Source of the DNA: Stentor roeselii
Taxonomy: Eukaryota; Ciliophora; Heterotrichea; Heterotrichida; Stentoridae
Length of the DNA: 64,000 nt
Reading direction: 5' to 3'
Assembly (NCBI GenBank): GCA_006503475.1
Contig: RSEH01000052.1
Coordinates: forward strand, 62,001 to 126,000
The translations under genes and the position numbers were made by a program. Below, in pieces: positions 38,808 to 49,122 of the stretch. The notes under the pieces were generated by a model. The model worked only from the letters and a program-made list of their open reading frames with translations. It had not been told where the DNA came from and made no database searches. Numbering within the stretch: position 1 is the first letter of the stretch; the number at the start of each line of letters is the position of its first letter.

Positions 38808-39536
38808 ATGAAACTCTTCTCTAAAAGGGTAAAATGTTCAAACCTTCCTACACAACTTAACTGGATCTCCTCATACAAAATCCCTTTATCATTATTTACA
38901 AGACGAAAAGACTGGAAGCAGCTCTTCAATTCTCCATCATCAAACACTTTGGACTTATTCACTCAAAACATTTCAAGTAGAGGTAAAGTTTTAATCCTTC
39001 CTTGTATTTTAGAGTATTTCAACCTCCACAATTTAGTTTACAACCTAAATCAGGAAGGTTTAAACTGCAGTGTTTTGATTCCAAAGTCACTTTTCACTAC
39101 AACAGAAGAAATAACTGAGAGTCTGAAGATCCTTGGAAGTTCAACAGCTATCTTTGCAATAAGCCTCAGTTTCAACACAAGTCAGTCCTTGCCCAACCCA
39201 ACCTTAGCCTTCAACGCAATCCCTTCACCACTAAAGCACTTTTTGTTACTTCCAACATATAAAGACAAGTCTTTGATCCTCTCTCTTCGAGAAAATCATG
39301 TCTACTTGAAATCAACTCTTTTAGATTTTGATTCATCATTTCCCAGAAGTATTTATGAATTAATACCAAAGTCTTTTCCTTTAATTCAGAGTGATTCATC
39401 TTGCATTTTTTATCAAACAACGAGCCCAGCAGATTTCAACACTTGCATACGTGAAGGTCCTTCGTTATTCACTCCAAAGCGTGAAGTTCTAATCTCAAAA
39501 ATGCTAAAATGCCTTCTGAAGGATTATCTTAACTAA
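38808..39536 (+). CDS. Protein of unknown function
   Basis: 242 residues with alternating strand-like hydrophobic segments (GKVLILPCILEYF, SSTAIFAISLSFN, KHFLLLPTYKDKSLILSL) that suggest an alpha/beta soluble fold. No signature motif found. The TAA stop (39534-39536) directly abuts the TAG of the convergent CFAP36 gene. Confidence 0.65.
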   Translation: MKLFSKRVKCSNLPTQLNWISSYKIPLSLFTRRKDWKQLFNSPSSNTLDLFTQNISSRGKVLILPCILEYFNLHNLVYNLNQEGLNCSVLIPKSLFTTTEEITESLKILGSSTAIFAISLSFNTSQSLPNPTLAFNAIPSPLKHFLLLPTYKDKSLILSLRENHVYLKSTLLDFDSSFPRSIYELIPKSFPLIQSDSSCIFYQTTSPADFNTCIREGPSLFTPKREVLISKMLKCLLKDYLN

Positions 39537-41381
39537 CTAATGTTCGTTATCTTCAGTATACGACTTGATTTTCATTAAAACTTGCTTACGCTTTTCAAGC
39601 TCATCATTAGAAACAGCAGGAGTTGCTTTTTGACCAAGGTCAGTGCCTCCATCTTTAATATACTCTTTGAAAGCATCTTCCCTTTGCTTGCGTTTAGCAG
39701 CAAGGATCATATCTCGTTGAGCTTTAAGCCGAGCTTCTCGTTCAGCAGGTGTTTCAGGTCCTTTTCTATCAGGAGAGTTTTCGATGGCATCAGCAGCCTG
39801 AGACAATCCAGTCATCAGGCCCATCTTTGCATTAAGAGGAGGAAGTGAAGACTTAGCCTTAGCAGCGCTTTCATTTTCCTGTTGCTTAATCACGCCTTCT
39901 TGAATCATTTTCACTTCTTTTTCAGTGCTTTCGTCAAAAGTGAGTTCTCGTTCAAAGTTTTTAACACCCAAGTTTTTTTCAGGGCCGAGTTCTTTCTGAG
40001 GTTTTTCTTGGATTTTTTTTAGTTCTTCTTTTTTTACCCTTTTTTGCTCTTCTTGCTTGTCGGCCATGATTTGCTGGAGTTTTTCGTTTTCTTTCTTGAG
40101 ACGCTGGATTCTTTCGTTTTCTTCCTCGATTTTTTTTCTTTCTTCTTGTTCTAAAGATTTAAGTCGGTCTTCTTCTGCCTTTTTTTTCTTTTCTTCGCGG
40201 GCTTTATGCCTTTCAAGACGTCTTTTTTGCTTTTCTTGTTTTTCTTGCTCGAGTCTCAGCCTTTCATCTTCAATTCTTTTTGCTTCTTCCTGAAGACGAA
40301 TTTTTTCCTGTTCAAGTCTTTTTTCTTCTTGTATAATAGAGTTTCTGAGTTCACTTGCTTTAAGTTCTTCTTCTCGTTTAATCCTTTCTTTTTCCAGTCT
40401 TTTTTCTTCTTTTCGCTTCTGTTTTTCAATTAATTCCTGTTCTTCAGCCTTTCTTTTCAATTCAGCTTCTTGAATTTTCCTTAAAAGTTCAGCTTGTTCA
40501 ATTTGAAGTCTTTGAGATTCGTTTTCTTTCGCGATTCTTTCGAGTTCTGCCGCTTTTATTTGAAGTTGAAGTTCTTTTTCTTTGATTTCAACTGAATCGA
40601 TCTGGCTTTTACGGATTTCTTCGGCTTTTCGGTCTTCAATCATTTTTTTTATGCGGGTTTCTTCAAGCCGAACAGCTTCGAGTTTTGCTTCTTCTTCGAT
40701 TTTTTGCTTTCGGACCTTTTCGGCTTCTTGTTTGAGTTGAATTAATCTGGCTTGTTCTCGTTCTTCTGCTTGTTTGAAGATATCTTGCTTTCGTTTCTCG
40801 GCTTCTTCGATTTCTTTAGCAGCGTTTAAGTGGTTTTGAAAATCTTCTTCACTTAATTTCATTGCAAGTCTGAGCTCTTCGTTGTACTTTTCTTCGATTC
40901 TTTTCCTTTCTTCGGCATCTTTGAGACTTAGGGATCTGGCAAGTTCTAAGTCGATTTCTTCGTTTCCTTTCTGTGGAGGTTTCTTCGTGTTGGATTCCAG
41001 ATGTTTTGCCGCCTCAGCTTCAAGTTCTTTATTTCTTTTCAGCATCAGTTTCTTAAAACTGATGAAATTATCGCAGGCCAGCATCTGCTCAAAGACTCTC
41101 TTGTGCGAAGGGTTCTGTATTCCTTGTTGACACACTTTTAAGAACTGGTCTTGGGTGATTCCAATCGAAACACAGAGGTTTTCGAGAAGTCCATCGATTA
41201 GTTCTTTGAACTTCTATATGTAGATTACGTTGTGGATTTCGGTGTAGACTAGCTTGTTATCCACTGAGTCCTCGAATTGGTAACAAAACTGGTCGATAAA
41301 GTTGAGAATTGGGACTCGCCAACCTGGGCTTTTCAGGAATTGAAGCAGGTAATCATATAGCCAATCCAAATTTTCGGCCAT
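39537..41381 (-). CDS. CFAP36: Cilia- and flagella-associated protein 36 (BART-like domain)
   Basis: Two exons around a 15-nt intron give 609 residues. The N-terminal 120 residues are the BART-like domain of CFAP36/CCDC104: WLYDYLLQFLKSPGWRVPILNFIDQ, KLVYTEIHN-KFKELIDGLL, ITQDQF, LACDNFISFKKLMLKRNKELE. In mammals this domain binds GTP-bound ARL3 and works in ciliary cargo release. The remaining 480 residues are a Lys/Glu/Arg-rich single helix or coiled coil, longer than in animals. The start is 36 bp from the divergent gene at 41418. Confidence 0.85.
41214..41228 (-). other. 15-nt intron (CFAP36 gene)
   Basis: GTAATCTACATATAG; joins TEIHN to KFKELI in the BART-like domain. A at position 10. 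Confidence 0.92.
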
Positions 41382-41417
41382 TATTATAAGGAAAATTTTA
41401 GAATAGGAATTAGATTA

Positions 41418-42248
41418 ATGAGACCTGGATGGATGTCACCGAGTCACAGAAGTATTAAGAAGATGCTGCCACCGATTGGTGGTGATCATTACACCCCAAG
41501 GAAAAAAAAAGAAATAGAAATCGATCGACTGATTGGAAAATGCAATTCAGCTCAGGAATTTATTGGAAAATCTTCAGAACTTCTTAAAATGAAACCAAGA
41601 CTTAACGGCCTTGATGATAATTTAGTGCAGGAAAATGTATTTAGTAAAAGTATCAAGTTTAAATTGGATAAGGAAAAAGTAAAGAATAATATCAAGAATT
41701 ATGTTGAAAATCAGTACTCAGAAAAACTTAAAAAGATTAAATCTGTTGTTTCATTTGAGGAGCCAAGAAGCAATGAACTTCTTTCACCAGAAGATGTACA
41801 GAATAAGGATGCTGCGCGGTTTTTCAGCCTAAACAAACGAGACTTCGGAAATGTATCAGGGGTATCTCAAATCAAATACGAAAAGCCATTCAAGCCAAAA
41901 CGTACATTCCAGCGAGTAAACCCAGTAGAAACAGTTCTAACGAGCATCAAAAGTATCATGCAACCACAAGAAAAGAAAGAACACGACCTACCCCAAGGTT
42001 CTCTTTACACAAAAGACGACCTGATGAAGTTAATAAAGCAAAAATCTCCAAAAAACCGTATAATCGAGAACGAGTTAGTGAAACTCTGGCCAGGCCTCGA
42101 CGAAAAGCGTTCAAAAGAGCAAAAAGCTCTTCAACTAAAGGTACAAAAGCTTGTGAGATACAAAAACGAAGTCTCATCACTTCCAATTCTCTCTCCAAGC
42201 AGCAAGTCAACTCGAAGAAACGATGCAAAGGAAGAGCCTTTATCTTAA
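41418..42248 (+). CDS. Basic protein of unknown function
   Basis: 276 residues, Lys-rich, mostly disordered or helical, without membrane segments or known domains. The block PFKPKRTFQRVNPVETVLTS might be a conserved core. The stop TAA (42246-42248) overlaps the stop of the convergent MED10-like gene within a TTAA. Confidence 0.65.
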   Translation: MRPGWMSPSHRSIKKMLPPIGGDHYTPRKKKEIEIDRLIGKCNSAQEFIGKSSELLKMKPRLNGLDDNLVQENVFSKSIKFKLDKEKVKNNIKNYVENQYSEKLKKIKSVVSFEEPRSNELLSPEDVQNKDAARFFSLNKRDFGNVSGVSQIKYEKPFKPKRTFQRVNPVETVLTSIKSIMQPQEKKEHDLPQGSLYTKDDLMKLIKQKSPKNRIIENELVKLWPGLDEKRSKEQKALQLKVQKLVRYKNEVSSLPILSPSSKSTRRNDAKEEPLS

Positions 42249-42633
42249 TGATTGAATTCTAAGTCAGTGAGTTTCAAGGTCTCTTCAAGGGAGTTGAAGT
42301 CTTCGCAGGCGTTTTTGACCAAAGTGATTTTTTTTTCAATATTTTCTTTTAACTTGGAGTTGAAGTCGTCGGACCTGAGTCCAGAAGAGACGATTCTAGT
42401 TAAAAAGTACTCGAGAAGGTCATCTGGAATGACGATGTCTCCTGTTTCAGGTGAAAGTGCAGAGGCACTCATGTACATATTTTCTAGTGACTTGCAGTAG
42501 TTATCTCTTATATTCCTTACAAAGAGTTCTCGAAGGATGAAAAATCGGTTCCTAGTGTTCCTTTTTTTAAACTTTCTGCAGCAGAAAGAGCCTTGTCGAT
42601 AGTTTCCTGAAGTCTTTTAAACTCGTTTTCCAT
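42245..42633 (-). CDS. Mediator subunit MED10-like protein
   Basis: Two exons joined across a 14-nt intron give 124 residues. The protein is helical; its middle (LENMYMSASAL...IVIPDDLLEYFLT) resembles the MED10 pattern of a helix followed by V-P-x-D-L-L-E-Y. MED10 is a core subunit of the Mediator middle module. The similarity is short and from memory, so another small helical complex subunit is possible. It starts 10 bp after the DYRK kinase stop, and its stop overlaps that of the convergent gene. Confidence 0.5.
42507..42520 (-). other. 14-nt intron (MED10-like gene)
   Basis: GTAAGGAATATAAG. Upstream frame (ENSL) and downstream frame (DNYCKSLENM) agree only if 14 nt are removed; the 16-nt alternative ending AGAG creates a stop. 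A at position 10. Confidence 0.7.
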
Positions 42634-42643
42634 TATTAATTAA

Positions 42644-44074
42644 CTATTTGCATGTTATCCATGGGTGCTTCAGAGCTTCTTCAGGACTCATCCTATCCTG
42701 AGGGTTCCAAGCAAAACACTCTAAATGAAACTTACTTAAAACAAAGTCAATCACATTTTCATCATGACACCTCAGCTTATCCTGAATACTTCTGCTAGCA
42801 GGTGTTCGCAATTTGCCTTGACTATTAGGAAAAATTAAAGCCTCTTTATTTCGAAAAAATTCTGCCTTTTTCGGCGACTTTTCAATAAGGCCTGCTGGCG
42901 GCAGGCCTAGAATTTCCATGATGCACAAAAGTTGTTCTCTTTCATTTTCTCCTGGAAACACTGGATATCCCAAGATAAGTTCAGAAATAACACATCCCAA
43001 GGACCACATGTCAATACTCGTTGAATAGCTAAGTCCAAGTATTATCTCTGGAGCGCGATAGAAACGACTTTGGATATATGAATAAAGTTGCTCGCCTTCA
43101 AAGCAGGATGAGCCAAAGTCGATTATTTTTATACTTGATTTGTTTGATTTTAAGAGAAGAATATTTTCTGGCTTCAAGTCACAATGGATTATTTTGTGGG
43201 TGTTCAGGAAAAAGAGACCGTAAAGTAATTGAATTGTGATGTTTCGAACGATTTTTAAGGGAAAACCTTGGAAGTTGTTTAGTTTTAACACCTCATATAA
43301 ATTACTTGAAAGCATCTCGAAGACTAAACAAAGATGATGGCGGAAGAGAAAACTGTCTTTGAAGTGGATTAAGTGATGCTTTTCTGATTGGTCGTTTTTT
43401 GATATGAATTCTAAAATTTTTAACTCTATTGCGGCTTGTTGGTGGAACCTTTTTTTGTTTTTTATGATTTTAACTGCCACGTAGTCTTTTTCTTTGTGGT
43501 CGTAACAGCGGAGTACTTGACCGAAACTTCCTTTCCCTAGGAGTTGCATTACTTCGTATTTGTAACCAAGGTGATCGCCTATCACAAAATTGTAGTCACC
43601 GTTTTCATCATCGAATCCATAATTATTGAACTTTTGATTCTTTCTGACCTTCGGCGAAGAGAGTCCTAAAAAATAAACTCTTGGGTAATCAAGTATCTCT
43701 GCAAGTTCAAACATACTCATCTGTTCCTTAAAAAGTTTCAAAGCAGCAGGAGGACTGATAGGATATTGAACCTCTTCTCTATCATCCTGTGTTTCAGACA
43801 CCGAGCACCTCTTTCTAAGCAAAGAAACAGCCCGTCCTTTAGTTTCTCTAGATTCTTCAATAGATCTAAATGAAATTTACACAATGCTATTAGCTCTTCT
43901 TTTCTTTAAGCTCGGAAGAGGTTCCCTTCTTTTTGTTGAAACTTTATCTTTCGAAATACTTTTAGGACTAGACGTATTAGTACTACCTTGATGGTTAACT
44001 TCAAAATCAATAGTTCCAAAAAGACTATTCTTATAAATCGAGAGGTTCTTCAATTGAATCGAGTTTTTTTTCAT
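42644..44074 (-). CDS. DYRK-family dual-specificity protein kinase
   Basis: Two exons give 471 residues. Before the kinase domain stands the DYRK homology box (DDENGDYNFVIGDHLGYKYEV). The kinase domain (about 165-470) has GKGSFGQV, AVKIIKN, HCDLKPENILL, DFGSSCF and activation loop YSYIQSRFYRAPE, whose second Tyr is the autophosphorylated residue, then SIDMWSLGC. The class 2 DYRK/Yak1-like layout fits. DYRKs autophosphorylate Tyr during folding, then act on Ser/Thr. The N-terminal 100 residues are basic and may hold a nuclear signal (KRREPLPSLKKRR). Confidence 0.93.
43866..43880 (-). other. 15-nt intron (DYRK gene)
   Basis: GTAAATTTCATTTAG; joins ANSIV to SIEES. A at position 10. Without it the N-terminal 65 codons would be a separate small frame. 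Confidence 0.8.
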
Positions 44075-44188
44075 ACCACTTTCAATTATTTAAGTAAAAA
44101 TCTAGATTTTTTTCTTAAACCCTATTAAACCCTTCCTAATAAAAAAAACCCAAAAACTCCCATCATTATCTTACTAATTAACCAAAAG

Positions 44189-44722
44189 TTATTCAGTTTT
44201 TTCATTTGTAGGCAAATTTTTGCATTGTTTGCACTTGCAGTTAGAATTGCAAGCTCTTCCATTTTGATAACATTCACAATATTTTTTCATGCAATTCGAC
44301 TTGTTGCAATGACAAATTTTATAGTTACTTGAAATGTCAACGCGAAAGGCGCCTGGATTTTTAACTTTTGTCTTTTGAATGACTTCTTCTCTCTCTTCTT
44401 TAAATTCTTCCACATTTCTGCAGTCTTTACACTCGCAGTCTACTCCGCAGACCTTTCCGTTCGCGAAACAGTCGCAGTATAGCTTTAGACATTTGGTTTT
44501 TGAACAACCGCATCGAATCACTGAAGACTTCAGCTCGTCGGCTTTTTTCGTTTCGGCCTCGGCTAACATCGAAAAACCTTGAAACTGAGGAAAACTTGGG
44601 ATGTAGAGGAAGGTGAAGGGAGATATTGGGGTTAACGCTGTCATTGTTGATAATGGAGACATTGCAGATATTTGTGATCGAGGCGAGCTGTCTACTTCTT
44701 GCACTCTGAATGTTGGCTTCAT
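44189..44722 (-). CDS. Tesmin/TSO1-type CXC (CRC) domain protein, LIN54-like
   Basis: The 177-residue protein carries two Cys-rich CXC repeats: CGCSKTKCLKLYCDCFANGKVC (about 71 on) and CHCNKSNCMKKYCECYQNGRAC (about 136 on). They are joined by a linker with NPGAF, the conserved RNPxAF motif. These repeats bind the CHR element TTYGAA through a Tyr in each. In LIN54 they direct DREAM/MuvB cell-cycle gene control. The protein is short, with only a Ser/Pro-rich N-terminus, so it may work alone as a transcription factor. Confidence 0.9.
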   Translation of the reverse strand: MKPTFRVQEVDSSPRSQISAMSPLSTMTALTPISPFTFLYIPSFPQFQGFSMLAEAETKKADELKSSVIRCGCSKTKCLKLYCDCFANGKVCGVDCECKDCRNVEEFKEEREEVIQKTKVKNPGAFRVDISSNYKICHCNKSNCMKKYCECYQNGRACNSNCKCKQCKNLPTNEKTE

Positions 44723-45020
44723 GTTTTATGATTATTAATTGATTTGATATTTCAATTGTGGTGATCGGGAATCTAAATTTGCTATTTAAATACTTTGATA
44801 ATACTAGTCAGTGAAGAAAAATATAACTAAATTTTAATAAAGAGAATGACTTCAACAAATTATATTTGATGTATCCCAACCTAAAGACCCAACATTAATT
44901 TCAATAATTCACTTTCCACTAAAAATGACAACTGACCTTTTAAACTTAAGCTGAAGAAACCATTATTCTTCAGTTGATGAAATCATATCTATTTAAACCG
45001 AAGCAAGCCTATTCTTTACA

Positions 45021-45845
45021 ATGTCTACCAAAACAATCAACGAACTGGAAACCTTCTGGAACTCCTTCCAACCCGACTACGAGTCAAGACTCGGCCAAAC
45101 AATGACTCTTTTCAACCACAGTCTAATCCACATGATGCAAACAAAGACTGCCTCAAAATTTTTAGAAATGGGCTGCGGACCTGGTCTCGGGACTTTATCA
45201 TTGCATCGTCGTTTGCAAGACGAGAAAAACTTCTCAGCTTCTATCACAGCTTGTGATTTAAGCCCTGCGATGATTGAATGTGCAAAAAAACGACTACCGC
45301 AAAGTGTTCAGCTTCAAGTCGCTAATAATCTTGATCTTCCTTTTGAGGACTCAAGCTTTGATCGAGTCATGGCTGGAATGAACTTGAACCTTGTACCTGA
45401 TCCAAGTATCATGTTGGATCAGATGTTTAGAGTTCTTCAGCCTGGGGGAAGAGTCGGGATCAGTGTCTGGGGACGGGCTGAGGAAAGTTTCGCTCTTACT
45501 GTGTTCAATTCGGCCTGTCAGAAGCTAGGTATCGAAGTACCTTCAGTAAGAAGCAACTTCCACCTAGGCACTAAAGAAGTTTTAGTCCCATTAGTCAAGG
45601 CAGCTGGTTTCTGTGATGTTCTTGCCTGGCACGTTCCAACAGTCTACAACGAGTCAACAGCTGAAGAATACGCGATGACACTCTATTCTGCTCCAAATCG
45701 TCAAAATCTGATCAAAACGCTATCAAAGGAGAGATTTGACGAACTTCATCAGACACTAGTTGATCTCATCAATGAAAAGCTGTTAGTTTCCGAAGAGCCT
45801 CTTCAACTTGACGGGCTTATTGTAGTAGGTAACAAGGCTAATTAA
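45021..45845 (+). CDS. Class I SAM-dependent methyltransferase
   Basis: The 274-residue protein shows the class I Rossmann motifs: motif I FLEMGCGPGLGT (about 48), ITACDLSPAMIECAKKRL (motif II), NNLDLPFEDSSFDRV (motif IV region) and VLQPGGRVGISVWG. The UbiE/Coq5-like pattern suggests a small-molecule substrate, unknown here. It ends 16 bp before the PPKL ATG on the same strand. Confidence 0.88.
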   Translation: MSTKTINELETFWNSFQPDYESRLGQTMTLFNHSLIHMMQTKTASKFLEMGCGPGLGTLSLHRRLQDEKNFSASITACDLSPAMIECAKKRLPQSVQLQVANNLDLPFEDSSFDRVMAGMNLNLVPDPSIMLDQMFRVLQPGGRVGISVWGRAEESFALTVFNSACQKLGIEVPSVRSNFHLGTKEVLVPLVKAAGFCDVLAWHVPTVYNESTAEEYAMTLYSAPNRQNLIKTLSKERFDELHQTLVDLINEKLLVSEEPLQLDGLIVVGNKAN

Positions 45846-45861
45846 CTATTATTCAATAAAT

Positions 45862-48063
45862 ATGTCTAGGGACGTCGCTATTGAAAATTTTGAGGTAAGA
45901 GGAGAAGTGCCTCAAGCTCGGTTTGGTATTAAATATTAAGGACATACAATTACTCTGATAAACAAGACCAAAGCGGTTCTATTCGGAGGAGCCACAGGGG
46001 ATACCGGACGATATTCAATCACTGGAGATACTTACAGCTTGGACTTACTTTCCAGAACTTTTGTTAAAATTGATGCGACTGGGACTTCCCCTACTCCAAG
46101 AGCTGCTCATGCAGCTTCTGCAGTTGACGCTTTGCAGCTCGTTATTTATGGAGGCGCTACTGGTGGTGGCAGTCTTGCTAGTGATGATTTGTTCTTGTTG
46201 GACTTGAGGAACGGAGAACGTGCTGCTACTTGGATGATCGTTCCTGTTGTTGGAGTCACTCCTGGAAGAAGATATGGACATACTTTGGTTTACTCTAAAC
46301 CAAATTTAATTGTATTTGCCGGCAATACTGGCTCTGAGACTATTAATGATGTCTGGTCTTTGAATGTTGAAAGGTCACCTTTTGCTTGGTCTAAACTTGA
46401 GGTATCCAGCCCCCCACCTGCCCGAGTTTACCACGCATCATCTCTCTGTTCAACAGGTTCCGCAGCAGGAATGATGGTAACCTTCGGAGGACGGGGTTTA
46501 GACCAAAGTGCATTAAACGATTCCTGGGGTCTCCGAAAGCACCGTGACGGTCGTTGGGACTGGGTGAAGGCTCCATACAAGGCTTCATTATCTCCGACGC
46601 ACCGATACCAGCACACGACATTATTCATCGACAACTTCATGTTAGTAGTAGGTGGCCGTACGAACACAGTAGGCGAGTCAGTTCCATTAGAAGTCTACGA
46701 CACCGAGAACAGCGAATGGGTGCGTTTCAACTCAGTCCTCCGCTTCAGACACACCTGCGTCGCTCTCGACTCAAGTCTCTACGTCCACGGAGGGTTCGAA
46801 CACGAGACTCCCAACATCCCGACAGGCAAAATGTTAAGAATCGACACAACTCGCATGTTGCGAGACTCTTCACCTACACGTAAAGTCTCGCCCAAGGGCG
46901 AGACCCGTCCTTTACCAGCAGCTCCAGATGAAAAAAAGCAAATTCAAGTAATCAGCAACTCTTCAGACCGAGGGAACCCACTTCAAAATATTTTCATTAA
47001 TCATCTACTGAGACCTTCTGAGTGGAATGCACAGGCAAATACGAGATTCGGGTTTAGAAGGGAACATATCATTGCTTTGACTGAGGAATGTGAGAATATC
47101 GTGAAAAATCAGCCGATTGTTTTGAGGTTAAGAGCACCGATTAAGATTTTTGGAGATATTCATGGACAATATGCGGATTTGATGAGATTTTTTGATTTGT
47201 ATGGCTCACCGAATGAGAATAAGAAGGAAGGAGGGGACTTGGAAGGGTTTGATTATTTGTTTTTAGGGGATTTTGTGGATAGGGGGTCGCATAGTTTGGA
47301 AACTATTTGCTTGTTGATGGCTTTGAAGTGCAAGTACCCGGAACATATTCATTTGATTAGGGGAAATCATGAAGATAAATGGATTAATAATGCCTTTGGA
47401 TTGTCAGATGAGTGCCAGGTTAGACTTGGAGAAGACCCGAATGACCCGAAATCTGTTTTTGCTCGGATTAATAGAATGTTTGAGTTTCTACCTCTTGCTG
47501 CTGTTATTGAGGATAAAGTTATATGTTTGCATGGAGGAATTGGAAGTTCTTTGGAAACTGTTGATCAGATTGAAAGTTTAAATAGACCTTTGGAGGTTAT
47601 TCATGAAGTTTCTAATGATGTTCAGCAGTTGGTTGTTGATATTTTGTGGAGCGATCCTACAGACCATGACTCTGAGTTAGGAATACAAGCAAATGTAATC
47701 CGTGATCCTAACGGAACTGGAAATATTGTAAAATTTGGACCAGACAGGGTGAAAGACTTTTTAACTCGTAATGGTCTAAGTCTAATCATCAGAGCTCATG
47801 AGTGTGTCATGGACGGTTTCGAAAGATTCGCAGGGGGCGACCTGATCACAATATTTTCTGCAACTGACTATTGTGGAAGACATAAGAATGCAGGAGCTGT
47901 TTTGTTTTTTAAAAAAAATCTGGAGATTAAGCCAAAACTTATTTACCCTGTCGATAACCCTTATGGCTCGAATTGGATTGAAACTGAAGAGTCTCTTAAA
48001 AAACGACCCCCGACCCCACCACGGTGGAGGACTACAGATAATAGGAAAAAGAGCTATGAATAG
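45862..48063 (+). CDS. Kelch-repeat protein phosphatase PPKL (BSU1-like)
   Basis: Two exons give 728 residues. Kelch repeats fill about 15-300 (RFGHTITLINKTKAVLFGGATG, RAAHAASAV, RYGHTLVY, VTFGGRG, HTTLFIDNFMLVVGG). A PPP-family phosphatase follows from about residue 380, with all metal motifs: GDIHGQ, GDFVDRG, GNHE, a HAHEC-type segment as RAHEC, and ATDYCGRHKNAGA. This kelch-PPP fusion occurs in plants (BSU1/BSL) and alveolates but not animals; in plants it dephosphorylates GSK3-like kinases and in Plasmodium it shapes the ookinete. Codon use switches twice (about 46390 and 46990). Confidence 0.95.
45926..45940 (+). other. 15-nt intron (PPKL gene)
   Basis: GTATTAAATATTAAG; joins ARFG to HTITL within a kelch motif. 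A at position 10. Confidence 0.93.
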
Positions 48064-48346
48064 AATTTAATAATTTGTTGAAGAAAGAAGATCTTCCTAA
48101 TAAACACTAGATTAAAGATTTTCTCTTTTGGCAAAAATTTTCTTTATTTCATTTGTGAATTTCTTCTAAACTTAAACAATATCTATTTTAATATCAAAGA
48201 ACTATTTTCAACATAATCTTTAAAACTTAAAGATCCAATATAATCTCCAAATCTTCAACTCTCACAGTAATCCCCTTATCATATCTATTATTTTTTCATA
48301 GAAAAACATTATCTAAAGGTAAAAATATTATTACTTTCAAACACCT

Positions 48347-48634
48347 TTAACTACATAGTTTATTTCGAGTATGGCTCAACAAAGTTGATTTATGTCGAAA
48401 CCGATCTCCACACAAATCACAAATATACGGTTTGGTGTTGGTATGAATATAACTATGCTCAATCAGATTCTGTTTTATTCTAAATGTCTTATGACAGACT
48501 GGGCATTCCACTTGTTTCGCTCTTAGGTGGTAGATCTGGATGTGTCTTTTCAGGTTAAACTTCGATCCGTACTCTTTTCCGCAGTTTGGGTGGAGACAGC
48601 AGAAGATTTGGAAAGCTTTAAATTCGTGGGACAT
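48347..48634 (-). CDS. Three-finger C2H2 zinc-finger protein
   Basis: The 95-residue protein is made of three C2H2 fingers: CCLHPNCGKEYGSKFNLKRHIQIYH, CPVCHKTFRIKQNLIEHSYIH and CDLCGDRFRHKSTLLSH, joined by TNTKPY, a variant of the TGEKPY linker. It is likely a DNA-binding protein. The last finger lacks a standard second His (HTRNKLC), so it may use Cys. Nothing else is encoded. Confidence 0.85.
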   Translation of the reverse strand: MSHEFKAFQIFCCLHPNCGKEYGSKFNLKRHIQIYHLRAKQVECPVCHKTFRIKQNLIEHSYIHTNTKPYICDLCGDRFRHKSTLLSHTRNKLCS

Positions 48635-49122
48635 ATTATATTGGAATTTAATGCTTATTCATTATATATATTAAAGAGAGTGCTTTGAAGATAATTTGGC
48701 AGAAAAGATCGCTTCACCTAAGTTCAAAATGATTTTATAGACTTGAGGGCTTTAATGAGATGATTGTATATAAAATAACCCTTAATCACTGTTTTTACTA
48801 TCTCTAGTTGAAGAACTATCCAGTTTTCACCAAATTTTCCCCGTTACCTCCCGAATTAGTCTTCAGGATAAATGGATAAACCTTCATTTTTACTAAAAAG
48901 AAATAATCGGTTTATTAGAATATCAAGAGAAACATCGAAAAACCTCGAACCTACCTTTTCTCAGAATTTTTTTCAGAAATAACAAAAAACTCTCCCCATT
49001 CTATCTCAACTGAAAACTTCTCAAAACCTTTCAACTTTCATTTCTTTTCAAGTGTCTCAAACCCTCAACTCTCAAAGTCCTTCCAAGATCCTTCAACAAA
49101 AACATCTCGCTACTTAATTATT
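48635..49122. other. Non-coding gap, pyrimidine/A-rich on plus strand
   Basis: 488 bp upstream of the zinc-finger gene. The part 48960-49120 is poor in G. No frame or RNA gene seen; it presumably holds the zinc-finger promoter. Confidence 0.6.

Noticed and set aside
40057-41130. Plus-strand frames rich in Ser, Phe and Leu
   Set aside because: Antisense shadows of the Lys/Glu-rich coiled coil of CFAP36.
42505-42520. 16-nt intron reading of the MED10-like gene
   Set aside because: GTAAGGAATATAAGAG would leave a TAA directly after the junction; the 14-nt form keeps the frame.
46391-46883. Additional frames in both directions within PPKL
   Set aside because: PPKL kelch motifs run through this region in one frame; the others are shadows of its C-ending codons.
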